A stretch of DNA of 12,014 nucleotides, taken from NCBI GenBank assembly GCA_964442335.1, contig CAYTZI010000063.1, positions 1-12,014 of the forward strand, in the 5' to 3' direction. Each line of letters starts with the position of its first letter. The stretch's first letter is position 1. A model generated the notes under the pieces. The model was not told where the DNA came from. It ran no database searches and saw nothing but the letters and a program-made list of their open reading frames with translations. A program made the position numbers and the translations under genes. The DNA comes from JBFYTX01 sp964442335. GTDB lineage: Bacteria > Chloroflexota > Dehalococcoidia > Dehalococcoidales > RBG-16-60-22. Shown piece by piece: positions 1-6,803 of this stretch.

Positions 1-521
1 ATTATATTTAAATCAGATAATTGCTTCTCACAGGTGTGGTGTAAAACCACCCCATATAATTGAAGCTCTTTCTGTAATTCAAATGCATATATTAAGGGTT
101 TACCAAAATAGTAACTATTGTCTGTATCGGCGGTCATTTTACCAAAAGCTATAGCACCTTTCATGGGAATACCTTTTCTGATTGCCATATATAGAATCAG
201 ATTTACATAGTTAAACATAAAAAGTGCTGAAATATCAGATTCATCACTTGAAAAAAGAATAAAAGAATCAGAAAAAGTCACAGGCAATACAGCGGAAGGA
301 AAAGAAATAATATCATTTTTCCCGGGTGACCTTTTCATTCTCTTTATTAGTCCGTGTTGCATAGAATTTTCAATATGTTGAATTGCTGGACGTAATAATT
401 CTAACATTTTTTTTATATCTTCATGTTTTTTTCTGAAAACCATATCTTTAAAACCCATTATATCTAAAAAAGCTACAAATCTATTGCATGTTGGATTCCA
501 ATCAATTTTTGTTGATGTCAT
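1..521 (-). CDS. Class III nucleotide-cyclase-like protein, 3' truncated by window edge
   Basis: The minus strand is open from the ATG at 521 to the window edge, giving at least 173 residues. An AGAGG ribosome site lies 7 bases upstream of the start. The N-terminus reads RFVAFLDIMGF (residues 14-24), then FSDSFILFS (83-91), then KGAIAFG (121-127) and YFGKPLIYAFELQKE (138-152). These match the layout of the class III adenylate/guanylate cyclase fold: a first metal Asp (Asp20), a second Asp after a beta hairpin (Asp85), and a G-x-P-hydrophobic-x-A-x-E-L helix. The usual Arg before GAI is Lys121 here. Many proteins of this fold are uncharacterised, and some are phage-defence (Pycsar-type) cyclases. 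Which group this belongs to cannot be told without the missing C-terminus. The gene is strongly AT-rich and A/T-ending in codon use, unlike every other gene here, which suggests recent transfer. Confidence 0.6.
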   Translation of the reverse strand, partial: MTSTKIDWNPTCNRFVAFLDIMGFKDMVFRKKHEDIKKMLELLRPAIQHIENSMQHGLIKRMKRSPGKNDIISFPSAVLPVTFSDSFILFSSDESDISALFMFNYVNLILYMAIRKGIPMKGAIAFGKMTADTDNSYYFGKPLIYAFELQKELQLYGVVLHHTCEKQLSDLNI

Positions 522-551
522 GTTATTTACCTCTTCCTCTATAGCTGTCAT

Positions 552-580
552 ATTATATTACGCATTATTGCCCTGAACAA
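552..580 (-). promoter_or_regulatory. Putative sigma70-type promoter of the cyclase-like gene
   Basis: On the minus strand a perfect TATAAT (557-552) follows TTGTTC (580-575) after 17 bases. It lies about 30 bases upstream of the ATG at 521, a suitable distance. The -10 box is consensus, while the -35 matches at only three of six positions. The call rests mainly on the -10 box and its location. Confidence 0.4.
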
Positions 581-605
581 ACATATTAACAAGGGAGTAG
601 CCTGC

Positions 606-707
606 GAAGAGGGGCGCCAGCCCCTCTTTCTAATACTTCCCCCTCTCCAGCCAAGCTGTCCTTTGGCGTGCAATAAGAACAGGCTGGAGAGGGGGTAAGG
701 GGGTGAG
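606..707. repeat. Family A palindromic intergenic repeat, copy 1
   Basis: There are two consecutive hairpins. The first is a nine-to-ten base stem, AAGAGGGGC/GCCCCTCTT (607-615 with 620-628). The second is a perfect 14-bp stem, CCCCCTCTCCAGCC (639-652) with its complement at 682-695, around a 29-base loop. It is followed by TAAGGGGGTGAGG (696-708). The same two-hairpin structure and GGGTGAGG-like end recur at about 3935, 6848 and 11638. The element fills most of the space between the divergent cyclase-like gene and radA. Confidence 0.75.
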
Positions 708-743
708 GTTGAACTCTTTTCACAAATCTAGTAAAGTCAATCT

Positions 744-2129
744 GTGAGTAAAGCCCAGGACAGGGTCGTCTTCGTCTGCCAGGAGTGCGGCAAAGAGAGC
801 CTCAAGTGGCTCGGCCGGTGCCCGGACTGCCAGCAGTGGAACACCTTCGTGGAGATGACCGTCAGGGCGGAACCAGCGCTGGCAAGACCAACAGCCCCAT
901 TCTTACCACCCCAACAGCTATCCGAGGTAGAAATAGACACCGCCGAGCGCAGGCCCCTGCCCATCGACGAGTTCAACCGCGTGCTGGGGGGAGGCATAGT
1001 GGCGGGGTCCCTAACGCTTATCTCCGGCGACCCCGGCATCGGCAAATCTACACTCTTACTACAGGCGGCGGCGTCTATAGCCGGTGAGAGCAGTCGCGTG
1101 GTCTACGTCACCGGCGAGGAAACGACCCACCAGATAAAGATAAGGGCCGAGCGGCTGGGGCTGGGCGGGGAGGGCCTTTACGTTATGGCGGAGACCGACC
1201 TCCAGAGGGTGCTCGAGCAGGCGGAGCAGTCAGGGCCGGGCCTGGTGGTGGTCGACTCCATCCAGACGGTCTACGCCCCCGGCATGGAATCAGCCGCGGG
1301 CAGCGTGGCGCAGGTGCGCGAGTGCACCATGAGGCTGATGCAGTTCGCCAAGACCAGCGGCGTGCCAGTCTTTATCTCGGGGCATGTCACCAAAGACGGA
1401 ACGATAGCCGGGCCCCGCGTACTAGAACACATCGTCGACGTCGTCCTCTACCTAGAAGGGGAGCAGTTCAGCGCCTACCGGCTGCTGCGGTGCGTCAAGA
1501 ACCGCTTCGGCTCGACGAACGAGGTCGGCGTTTTCGAGATGAAAGAGCGGGGCATGGTCGAGGTGGAAAACCCGTCGCTGGCTTTCCTCTCGCAGCGCGG
1601 GGTGGAAACGGTGGGGTCGGCGGTCGTCCCCGTGATAGAAGGCAGCCGGCCGCTGCTCGTGGAGATACAGGCGCTGACAACGATGAACGCGTTCGGGCAG
1701 CCCCGGCGGACGGCCAACGGGGTGGACTTCAACCGGCTCCTGATGGTAGCGGCGGTGCTGACCCGGCGGGTGGGGCTCAAGCTCGCGGCGCAGGACATAC
1801 TCGTGAACGTGACGGGCGGGCTAAAAGTGGGCGAGCCGGCGGCAGACCTGGGGATGGCGCTGGCGATAGCTTCCAGCTGCCGTGACGCCGAGGTAATGGC
1901 GCAGACGGCGGCGGTGGGGGAGGTGGGGCTCAGCGGCGAGCTCCGGGCGGTGAACCAGATGGACCGCCGCCTCGCGGAAGCCGCGCGGCTGGGATTTAAA
2001 AGGTGCATCGTGCCGAAGACGGGCGTGAGGATAAACCCGCCGAAGGACATGGAGATAATAGCGGTGGGGACACTAAGGGAGGCGGTGAGCAGAGGGTTGA
2101 GGGGGGAGGGGAAAAGGGTAAGAAGCTGA
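744..2129 (+). CDS. radA: DNA repair protein RadA (Sms)
   Basis: RadA is a RecA-like, DnaB-type ATPase that helps process recombination intermediates and drives branch migration. The 461-residue product has the family's usual length and order. An N-terminal C4 zinc finger is formed by Cys12, Cys15, Cys26 and Cys29. The Walker A motif GDPGIGKST covers residues 95-103. The RadA-specific KNRFG motif is at 252-256. A Lon-protease-like C-terminal domain runs from about 290 to the end. The GTG at 744 is the first possible start after an in-frame stop at 732-734, and it puts the zinc finger at the expected distance from the N-terminus. No strong ribosome site precedes it. The last codons are very G-rich and run into a family B repeat that begins at the stop codon. 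It heads a five-gene collinear block with ispD, ispF and cysS. Confidence 0.97.
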   Translation: MSKAQDRVVFVCQECGKESLKWLGRCPDCQQWNTFVEMTVRAEPALARPTAPFLPPQQLSEVEIDTAERRPLPIDEFNRVLGGGIVAGSLTLISGDPGIGKSTLLLQAAASIAGESSRVVYVTGEETTHQIKIRAERLGLGGEGLYVMAETDLQRVLEQAEQSGPGLVVVDSIQTVYAPGMESAAGSVAQVRECTMRLMQFAKTSGVPVFISGHVTKDGTIAGPRVLEHIVDVVLYLEGEQFSAYRLLRCVKNRFGSTNEVGVFEMKERGMVEVENPSLAFLSQRGVETVGSAVVPVIEGSRPLLVEIQALTTMNAFGQPRRTANGVDFNRLLMVAAVLTRRVGLKLAAQDILVNVTGGLKVGEPAADLGMALAIASSCRDAEVMAQTAAVGEVGLSGELRAVNQMDRRLAEAARLGFKRCIVPKTGVRINPPKDMEIIAVGTLREAVSRGLRGEGKRVRS

Positions 2130-2180
2130 TGGCGCGAGGGCGGTCAGGGTGGGAAAAGATAAAAAGGAATAAAAGAGAAT
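2128..2180 (+). repeat. Family B repeat, copy 1 (3' flank of radA)
   Basis: Starting in the radA stop codon, the strand carries GCGAGGGCGGTCAGGGTGGG, then AAAAGATAAAAAGGAATAAA and AGAGAAT. The minus strand at 11612-11561 matches nearly base for base (GCGGGTGGGAAAAGATGAGA, then AAGAATAAAAGACGAT). Shorter copies of the core are at 11841-11811 and 11740-11711. The match spans about 45 bases with few differences, which is far above chance. Confidence 0.7.
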
Positions 2181-2205
2181 GTGGTGAGGCGGGGGAGGAC
2201 AAGAA

Positions 2206-2769
2206 ATGCCGGATGAAAGACGCACCTATGCGGTAGCCATGACCTTCAACGAGAAAATAGATAAAGTGTTCAGCCGACTGCGTGAAGACTATCAGGAATA
2301 TATAAACCACACCATAGTACCACACCTGACGCTGGTATATCCCTTCGCGCCGGTGTTCAGCCTGTTCAGGGTAATCGAGCAGCTGGATAAAGTGGCCAGA
2401 AGAACGAAGCCTTTCGATATCACTCTAAATAAGATAGAGTTCTTCGAGACCGGCAATAACGTCGCTTACGCCGCCGTACAGCACCGGCGGACGGTGAAAA
2501 AACTGCACACGGACATTATAAAGTCGCTGGACGGACTGATTAAAGAATGGAATACCGACGGCCGGTTCAACCTTGAGAAATTCGTACCGCACGTGACCAT
2601 CGGGGTAAATATACCGGCGGCGGTATTCCCGGACATCAAGAAAAGGCTATCTAAATACAGATTTCACTACGCAGACCACATTACCGAGTTCAGTCTTTTT
2701 TCCGAGGAAAACGGCAGCTGGAAGATAAACAGGGTTTTTCAACTCTCAGGAAATAAACGTGAACGATAA
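2206..2769 (+). CDS. 2H phosphoesterase / 2'-5' RNA ligase-like (LigT) family protein
   Basis: The 187-residue protein carries the two H-x-T/S motifs that define the 2H phosphoesterase superfamily: PHLTL with His40 and Thr42, and PHVTI with His129 and Thr131. They are spaced as in LigT and the YjcG/YfjR-type proteins. Such enzymes hydrolyse or join 2',3'-cyclic or 2'-5' phosphodiesters in RNA or small nucleotides, and the substrate here is unknown. The start is set by a GGGGGAGG site 6 bases upstream of the ATG. The 3' end overlaps ispD by 11 bp, so translation is probably coupled. In the related Firmicutes cluster the position after radA is held by disA and yacL. A cyclic-nucleotide phosphodiesterase role is possible, but that is only a contextual inference. 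Confidence 0.8.
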   Translation: MPDERRTYAVAMTFNEKIDKVFSRLREDYQEYINHTIVPHLTLVYPFAPVFSLFRVIEQLDKVARRTKPFDITLNKIEFFETGNNVAYAAVQHRRTVKKLHTDIIKSLDGLIKEWNTDGRFNLEKFVPHVTIGVNIPAAVFPDIKKRLSKYRFHYADHITEFSLFSEENGSWKINRVFQLSGNKRER

Positions 2770-3448
2770 AAAACAAAAGACGGCGGCCATCATCGCGGCG
2801 GGGGGAGACAGCCAGAGAATGGGCGGCATCGACAAGATGTTCGCGCCCATCGACGGGAGGCCCGTTCTGGCGAGGGTAATAGATACGTTTCAGTCGTGCA
2901 AACGCATCGACCAAATAGTAGTCGTGATGGGCTCGAAAAACATCGAGGAGTGCCGCCGGCTGGTAATGCTGGAGGAGTGGTCCAAAGTCACCGACATCTG
3001 CCTCGGGGGAAAGCAGCGGCAGGACTCGGTGGCGGAGGGGCTCAAGCGACTCAAATACGCCGAGTGGGTGGTCATTCACGACGGCGCGCGGCCGCTCGTG
3101 ACGATAGACTTAATCGAGAAGGGGCTGGAGGCGGCCAGGGAGACCGGGGCCGCCGTAGCGGCACTCCCCGTAAACGACACCATAAAAGTCGCCGGGGCGG
3201 ACGATACCGTGCGCCAGACGCTCCCACGTCAAAATCTGAGGGTGGTACAGACCCCGCAGGTCTTCCGTATCGATGTCATCCAGAACACATACCGGCACGT
3301 CTTCGGGGACGTCACCGACGACGCCTCGCTGGTGGAGAAAGCCGGCTACAAAGTTAAGCTCTATCCCGGCTCTTATGATAATATAAAGATAACCACCCCC
3401 GCCGACATCGCGGTGGCGGAGGCGCTGTTCAAGGCTTATGAGCGGTAA
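2759..3448 (+). CDS. ispD: 2-C-methyl-D-erythritol 4-phosphate cytidylyltransferase
   Basis: IspD couples MEP to CTP to give CDP-methylerythritol, the third step of the non-mevalonate isoprenoid pathway. The 229-residue length is normal. The nucleotide-binding loop IIAAGGDSQRMGG (11-23) includes Arg20, followed by Lys26. GGKQRQDSV, HDGARP (Asp108, Arg111), VNDTIK, QTPQVF and NIKITTP (Lys210) follow in the family order. The loop is IAAGGDSQRM rather than the commoner PAAG-x-G-x-RM. The start is a GTG with AGGAAA eight or nine bases upstream, lying inside the end of the upstream 2H gene. The gene overlaps ispF by 11 bp, so the two consecutive MEP-pathway genes are translationally linked. Confidence 0.95.
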   Translation: MNDKKQKTAAIIAAGGDSQRMGGIDKMFAPIDGRPVLARVIDTFQSCKRIDQIVVVMGSKNIEECRRLVMLEEWSKVTDICLGGKQRQDSVAEGLKRLKYAEWVVIHDGARPLVTIDLIEKGLEAARETGAAVAALPVNDTIKVAGADDTVRQTLPRQNLRVVQTPQVFRIDVIQNTYRHVFGDVTDDASLVEKAGYKVKLYPGSYDNIKITTPADIAVAEALFKAYER

Positions 3449-3920
3449 AGAGCGCATTGGCATAGGGTACGACGCGCACCCCCTGGTACCGGGGAGGAAA
3501 CTGGTGCTGGGGGGAGTCGAGATCCCCTTTAGCAGGGGACTGGAAGGCTGGAGCGACGCCGACGTCCTCACCCACGCGGTCATGGACGCCCTGCTGGGGG
3601 CGGCGGCGCTGGGGGACATCGGGCAGCACTTTACGCCCGGCGAGGTGGAGTTCAAAGGGGTATCCAGCCTGTCCCTGCTCGATAAAGTGGTGGGGAAGCT
3701 GGAGGAGAGGGGATATAAAGCGGTCAATATCGACGCCACGGTGATATGCGAAAAGCCGCGCCTGAGGGAGTACATCGACGACATGCGGCATAACCTGTGC
3801 CACGCGCTGGGTATAGAGATGGAGAGCGTGAGCGTCAAAGCCTCGACGAACAACGGGGTGGGGGATATAGGGAGGGGCGAAGGGATAGCGGCGATAGCAG
3901 TGGCGATGATAGAGAGTTAG
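3438..3920 (+). CDS. ispF: 2-C-methyl-D-erythritol 2,4-cyclodiphosphate synthase
   Basis: IspF closes the cyclodiphosphate ring of CDP-ME 2-phosphate and releases CMP. The 160-residue protein has the metal site Asp12-x-His14 (GYDAHPL) and His46 (DVLTHA). It also has the block DALLGAAALGDIGQHF and the C-terminal VKASTNNGVGDIGRGEGIA. The loop usually written GHSDAD is GWSDAD, with Trp38 in place of His. The three zinc ligands are unaffected. The ATG at 3438 lies within the end of ispD. The linking enzyme IspE is not in this window. Downstream comes a repeat-filled gap and then cysS. Confidence 0.96.
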   Translation: MSGKERIGIGYDAHPLVPGRKLVLGGVEIPFSRGLEGWSDADVLTHAVMDALLGAAALGDIGQHFTPGEVEFKGVSSLSLLDKVVGKLEERGYKAVNIDATVICEKPRLREYIDDMRHNLCHALGIEMESVSVKASTNNGVGDIGRGEGIAAIAVAMIES

Positions 3921-3934
3921 CCTCAGGGGTGTTT

Positions 3935-4006
3935 AAGAGGGGCGAAGCCCCTCTTCCCAATAACTCCCCCTCTCCTTTGAAGGAGAGAGGGATACAGGGT
4001 GTGAGG
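3935..4006. repeat. Family A palindromic repeat, copy 2
   Basis: The same two-hairpin design as at 606-707 is seen. AAGAGGGGC (3935-3943) pairs with GCCCCTCTT (3947-3955) over a GAA loop. After eight or so bases CTCTCCTT (3970-3977) pairs with AAGGAGAG (3980-3987). The copy ends in AGGGTGTGAGG. Because it lies just after ispF it could also fold in the mRNA, but no T-run follows, so it is not a typical intrinsic terminator. Confidence 0.7.
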
Positions 4007-4017
4007 TAGAGGCCTCC

Positions 4018-4080
4018 CGACAGGCTCAGGGCAGGCGGATTGCTTCGCCTCCGCCCGAGGCGGATTAACTCGCAATGACA
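4018..4080. repeat. Dispersed intergenic repeat (CGACAGGCTCAGGGCA / TTGCGAG type)
   Basis: The segment has CGACAGGCTCAGGGCA (4019-4034), a motif resembling intergenic repeats common in many bacteria. It is followed, on the minus strand, by a TGTCATTGCGAG...GAAGCAATCC unit with a small hairpin (CGCCTC 4046-4051 with GAGGCG 4057-4062). A partial TTGCGAG relative occurs near 9525. The repeat's CAATGACA end creates an ATG at 4075 in frame with cysS that could mislead start calling. Confidence 0.55.
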
Positions 4081-4098
4081 GTAGAAAAGGGACCTGAC

Positions 4099-5484
4099 AT
4101 GAAAATCACCGATACTTTGACCGGTAAAAAAGACGAATTCAAGCCCATCGGCGACGTGGTGACGATGTACGTCTGCGGCATCAACCCATATAGCGACTCA
4201 CATATCGGGCATGCCATGAGCTACATCATCTTCGACGTCATCAGGCGCTATCTGGAGTTACGCGGCTATAAAGTAAAGCACGTCGAAAACATCACGGACG
4301 TCGAAGACAACATCATTAACCACGCCAACCGGCTCGGCATCAGCGTTCAAGAACTCACCGAGAAGTACACCGCGCGGCACTTCGAGGACATGGATGCGCT
4401 CAACAACCTGCGACCCCACGAGACCCCCAAAGCCACCGAGACCATCCCCGAAATCATCGCCATGGTGCAGGGGCTGATTGACAAAGGCTACGGGTACGCG
4501 GTCGGCGGGAACGTCTACTTCCGCGTCGGAAAAGCAGCCGACTACGGCAAGCTCTCCAGGCGCACCCTCGAGCAGATGATGGCCGGGGCGAGGGTCGAGG
4601 CGTCCGAGGCCAAAGAAGACCCCATGGACTTCGTTCTCTGGAAAGAGTCGAAGCCGGGCGAGCCTTCCTGGGACAGTCCCTGGGGAAAAGGTCGGCCGGG
4701 GTGGCACATCGAGTGCTCCGCCATGTCCGTCAAATTCCTCGGGGAGCAGATAGACATCCACGGCGGCGGCCAGGACCTCGTTTTCCCCCACCACGAAAAC
4801 GAAATCGCCCAGTCAGAAAGCTTCACCAGCAAAAAGCCGTTCGTGAAATACTGGATGCACAACGGACTGCTCCGCATGGGCGAAGACAAGATGAGCAAGA
4901 GCCTGGGCAACCTGATAACGATACGGGAAGCGCTCAAGAAGTACAGCGCCGACGCCATACGGATATTCATCCTGAGTTCGTACTACCGCAGCCCGCTGAC
5001 CTATACCGAGGAAGCGCTGGAGGCGGCGGAGCGGGGCGCGGAAAGGCTGCGTCAGGCGGCGAAGGACGGCGAAGGCGCCGGTGAAGCGAGCATCAACATT
5101 GAGGAATACCGGCAGAGGTTCATCGAGGGAATGGACGACGATTTCAATACCGCCCAGGCCCTAGCCGCGCTCTTCGACCTGGCGCGGGAGATAAATAAAG
5201 CCAGGGATACGGGGCAAAACGCGCAGCCGGCCCGCGAAACGCTGCGGGAGCTGGGCGGGGTGCTGGGGCTGACCTTTAAAGCGCCGGAAGAGACGGCGCC
5301 GGAAACAATCGAATATCGCGGAGAGACCATTTCAACTCAGGTACTCATTAACAAACGCACCAGTCTGAGGAAAGATAAAAAATGGCAGGAAGCCGACGAA
5401 ATAAGAAATGAACTTGCCTCGCACGGTATCATTCTGGAAGACAAGCCTGACGGGACAGTAATAATAAGGCTAGCCAGACGGTAG
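4099..5484 (+). CDS. cysS: Cysteinyl-tRNA synthetase
   Basis: This class I synthetase charges tRNA-Cys. The signature motifs are HIGH at 35-38 and KMSKS at 264-268. The zinc ligands that distinguish CysRS are Cys26, Cys206 (WHIEC), His231 and Glu235 (FPHHENE). A DALR-type helical domain follows, then a C-terminal KDKKWQEADEIRNELASHGI segment. From the ATG at 4099 the length is 461 residues, standard for the family, and the N-terminus MKITDTLTGKKDEFKP matches family members. An AAAAGGG site lies 7 bases upstream. An in-frame ATG at 4075 would add eight residues derived from a repeat and is less likely. The gene lies downstream of ispD/ispF, as in the wider radA-ispDF-cysS neighbourhood. Confidence 0.97.
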   Translation: MKITDTLTGKKDEFKPIGDVVTMYVCGINPYSDSHIGHAMSYIIFDVIRRYLELRGYKVKHVENITDVEDNIINHANRLGISVQELTEKYTARHFEDMDALNNLRPHETPKATETIPEIIAMVQGLIDKGYGYAVGGNVYFRVGKAADYGKLSRRTLEQMMAGARVEASEAKEDPMDFVLWKESKPGEPSWDSPWGKGRPGWHIECSAMSVKFLGEQIDIHGGGQDLVFPHHENEIAQSESFTSKKPFVKYWMHNGLLRMGEDKMSKSLGNLITIREALKKYSADAIRIFILSSYYRSPLTYTEEALEAAERGAERLRQAAKDGEGAGEASINIEEYRQRFIEGMDDDFNTAQALAALFDLAREINKARDTGQNAQPARETLRELGGVLGLTFKAPEETAPETIEYRGETISTQVLINKRTSLRKDKKWQEADEIRNELASHGIILEDKPDGTVIIRLARR

Positions 5485-5544
5485 TGGAAAGGGAAGACGT
5501 ATCGTCAGCTCAACCAATGCAAATAAAAGTAAAGTCCGGGCATG

Positions 5545-5574
5545 TTGAAAAGTAAAGCTGTCCTGTTATAAAAT
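5545..5574 (+). promoter_or_regulatory. Putative sigma70-type promoter driving the TPP riboswitch leader
   Basis: TTGAAA (5545-5550) is followed after 16 bases by TATAAA (5567-5572), or after 18 bases by TAAAAT (5569-5574). Transcription would begin near 5580, just before the riboswitch at 5595. The AT-rich stretch and its position directly before the aptamer support it. Confidence 0.5.
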
Positions 5575-5594
5575 ATAGCCACAACTGAATATTG

Positions 5595-5681
5595 CACTGG
5601 GGGAGCTGGAAAGGCTGAGAGTCCGCCTTAGGCGGACAGACCCTTTGAACCTGAACTCGGTAATGCGAGCGTAGGGAAGTG
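5595..5681 (+). promoter_or_regulatory. TPP riboswitch (THI element)
   Basis: The conserved thiamin-pyrophosphate aptamer cores are present in order: GGGGGAGC, CTGAGA (5615-5620), ACCCTTTGAACCTGA (5640-5654), TAATGC (5661-5666) and GCGTAGGGAAG (5669-5679). P1 closes with CACT (5595-5598) against AGTG (5678-5681). The variable P3 arm is a perfect 7-bp hairpin, GTCCGCC/GGCGGAC (5621-5627 with 5631-5637). A terminator follows at 5691, so TPP binding most likely causes premature transcription stop of the gene at 5748. Confidence 0.96.
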
Positions 5682-5690
5682 ACAGAGAGA

Positions 5691-5726
5691 CCGGAGGCCG
5701 TTCCTTTTCAGCCTCTGGTTTTTTAT
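5691..5726 (+). terminator. Intrinsic terminator forming the riboswitch expression platform
   Basis: CCGGAGGC (5691-5698) pairs with GCCTCTGG (5711-5718), an 8-bp stem with one G-U pair, and is followed by a TTTTTTATT run. It sits between the TPP aptamer and the ribosome site at 5735. I did not identify the competing antiterminator. Confidence 0.8.
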
Positions 5727-5747
5727 TAAATTTGAGGAGGAGCAGCC

Positions 5748-6803
5748 ATGAACGAGATGCCGGAAATCGGCAAAATATCCCCGGAGCTTTTCAACGAGCT
5801 TATTTTCCCCAGGCTCGGTGCTAAGAGCGATAAGGTAATTGTCGGGCCGCAGCACGGCGTGGACGTCGGCATCGCGGAAATCGGCGGTAAGGCCGTGTCT
5901 TTTACCACCGACCCCGTTTTTATCGTGCCGGAGTACGGTTGGGAGAAGGCGGCGTGGTTCGCCATCCACATTATCGCGTCCGACTCCGTTACCAGCGGTC
6001 TCAGGCCCCGGTTTTTGTCTATCGACCTCAATCTGCCCATGGCTATGACGAAAAAGCAGCTGGAGATAACCTGGGACATTATTCACAGGGAGTGTGAAAA
6101 GATGGGCATAACCGTTATCACCGGCCATACCGCCCGTTATGAGAACTGCCATTACCCGATGGTCGGCGGGGCTACATTGGTTGGGGTGGGAGAGCTTGAC
6201 GAGTACGTCACTCCCCGGTTCTGCAAAGCTGGCGATAAGCTTATTATCACCAAGGGCCCCGCCATAGAAGCCACCGGCATCTTTTCCGCCATGTTCCCCG
6301 CAATCATTGAAAAGGAGCTCGGACCTGAGTTGGGTAAAAAAGTCGGCGACATTTTTTATAAGATGTCCGTCGTGGAGGACGCCATGACGGCGGTCGGCGT
6401 TGGCGTTAGAGAGAACGGCGTTACCGCCATGCACGACGCCACCGAATGCGGGGTGTGGGGCGGTCTCTACGAGATAGCTCAGGCGTCCGGTCTGGGCGTG
6501 AGGGTGGAGAAAGAAAAAATCATCATCGAGGACGGCGTGACGGAGGTCTGCCGCTTTTTCGGCATCGACCCCTATGCTTCTATCAGCGAGGGCACTTTGA
6601 TTATTGCCTGCAAGGAGCAAAAAGCTATGGACGTCGTCAGGGCGCTGTCCGCGAAGAGCATCAGGTCATCAATCGTCGGCGAGCTGACGCCGCCGGAAAA
6701 GGGCATGGTGCTCGTTGAAAATGACAGGGAGAAGAAGCTCGAGCACCCTATCGTCGACCCCTTCTGGAGGGCTTTCTACGGGGCTCTGGAGAAATATAAG
6801 TAG
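5748..6803 (+). CDS. PurM/HypE/ThiL-fold (AIR synthase-related) protein under TPP control
   Basis: The 351-residue protein has the two-domain AIR-synthase-related architecture. A glycine-rich segment (GPQHGVDVGI, 33-42) is followed by TTDP, ASDSVTSGLRPRFLSIDL, TGHTARY and GGATLVGVG. In the C-terminal half come ITKGPAIEATGI and MHDATECGVWGGLYEIA, then SEGTLIIA. The SDS-x-SG-x-RP-x-xL and TGHT blocks resemble HypE more than ThiL. The C-terminal PRIC cysteine that HypE needs for thiocarboxamide chemistry is absent, since the protein ends LEKYK. Superfamily members bind ATP and activate an oxygen as a phosphate intermediate; the substrate here is unknown. An AGGAGG site 7 bases before the ATG fixes the start. 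The upstream TPP riboswitch suggests a thiamin role, such as an alternative thiamin-phosphate kinase or a salvage step. That function is inferred from context only. Confidence 0.75.
   Translation: MNEMPEIGKISPELFNELIFPRLGAKSDKVIVGPQHGVDVGIAEIGGKAVSFTTDPVFIVPEYGWEKAAWFAIHIIASDSVTSGLRPRFLSIDLNLPMAMTKKQLEITWDIIHRECEKMGITVITGHTARYENCHYPMVGGATLVGVGELDEYVTPRFCKAGDKLIITKGPAIEATGIFSAMFPAIIEKELGPELGKKVGDIFYKMSVVEDAMTAVGVGVRENGVTAMHDATECGVWGGLYEIAQASGLGVRVEKEKIIIEDGVTEVCRFFGIDPYASISEGTLIIACKEQKAMDVVRALSAKSIRSSIVGELTPPEKGMVLVENDREKKLEHPIVDPFWRAFYGALEKYK

Noticed and set aside
1475..2050. Long open frame on the minus strand opposite radA
   Set aside because: It is a shadow of high-GC codon use in radA, with no ribosome site and low-complexity Ser/Arg/Pro content.
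4075..4098. Earlier cysS start
   Set aside because: The ATG belongs to a dispersed repeat end. The ATG at 4099 has a ribosome site and the family's normal N-terminus.
5628..6620. 330-residue open frame on the minus strand opposite the PurM-like gene
   Set aside because: It covers the riboswitch terminator and a conserved protein on the other strand, and has no recognisable motif.
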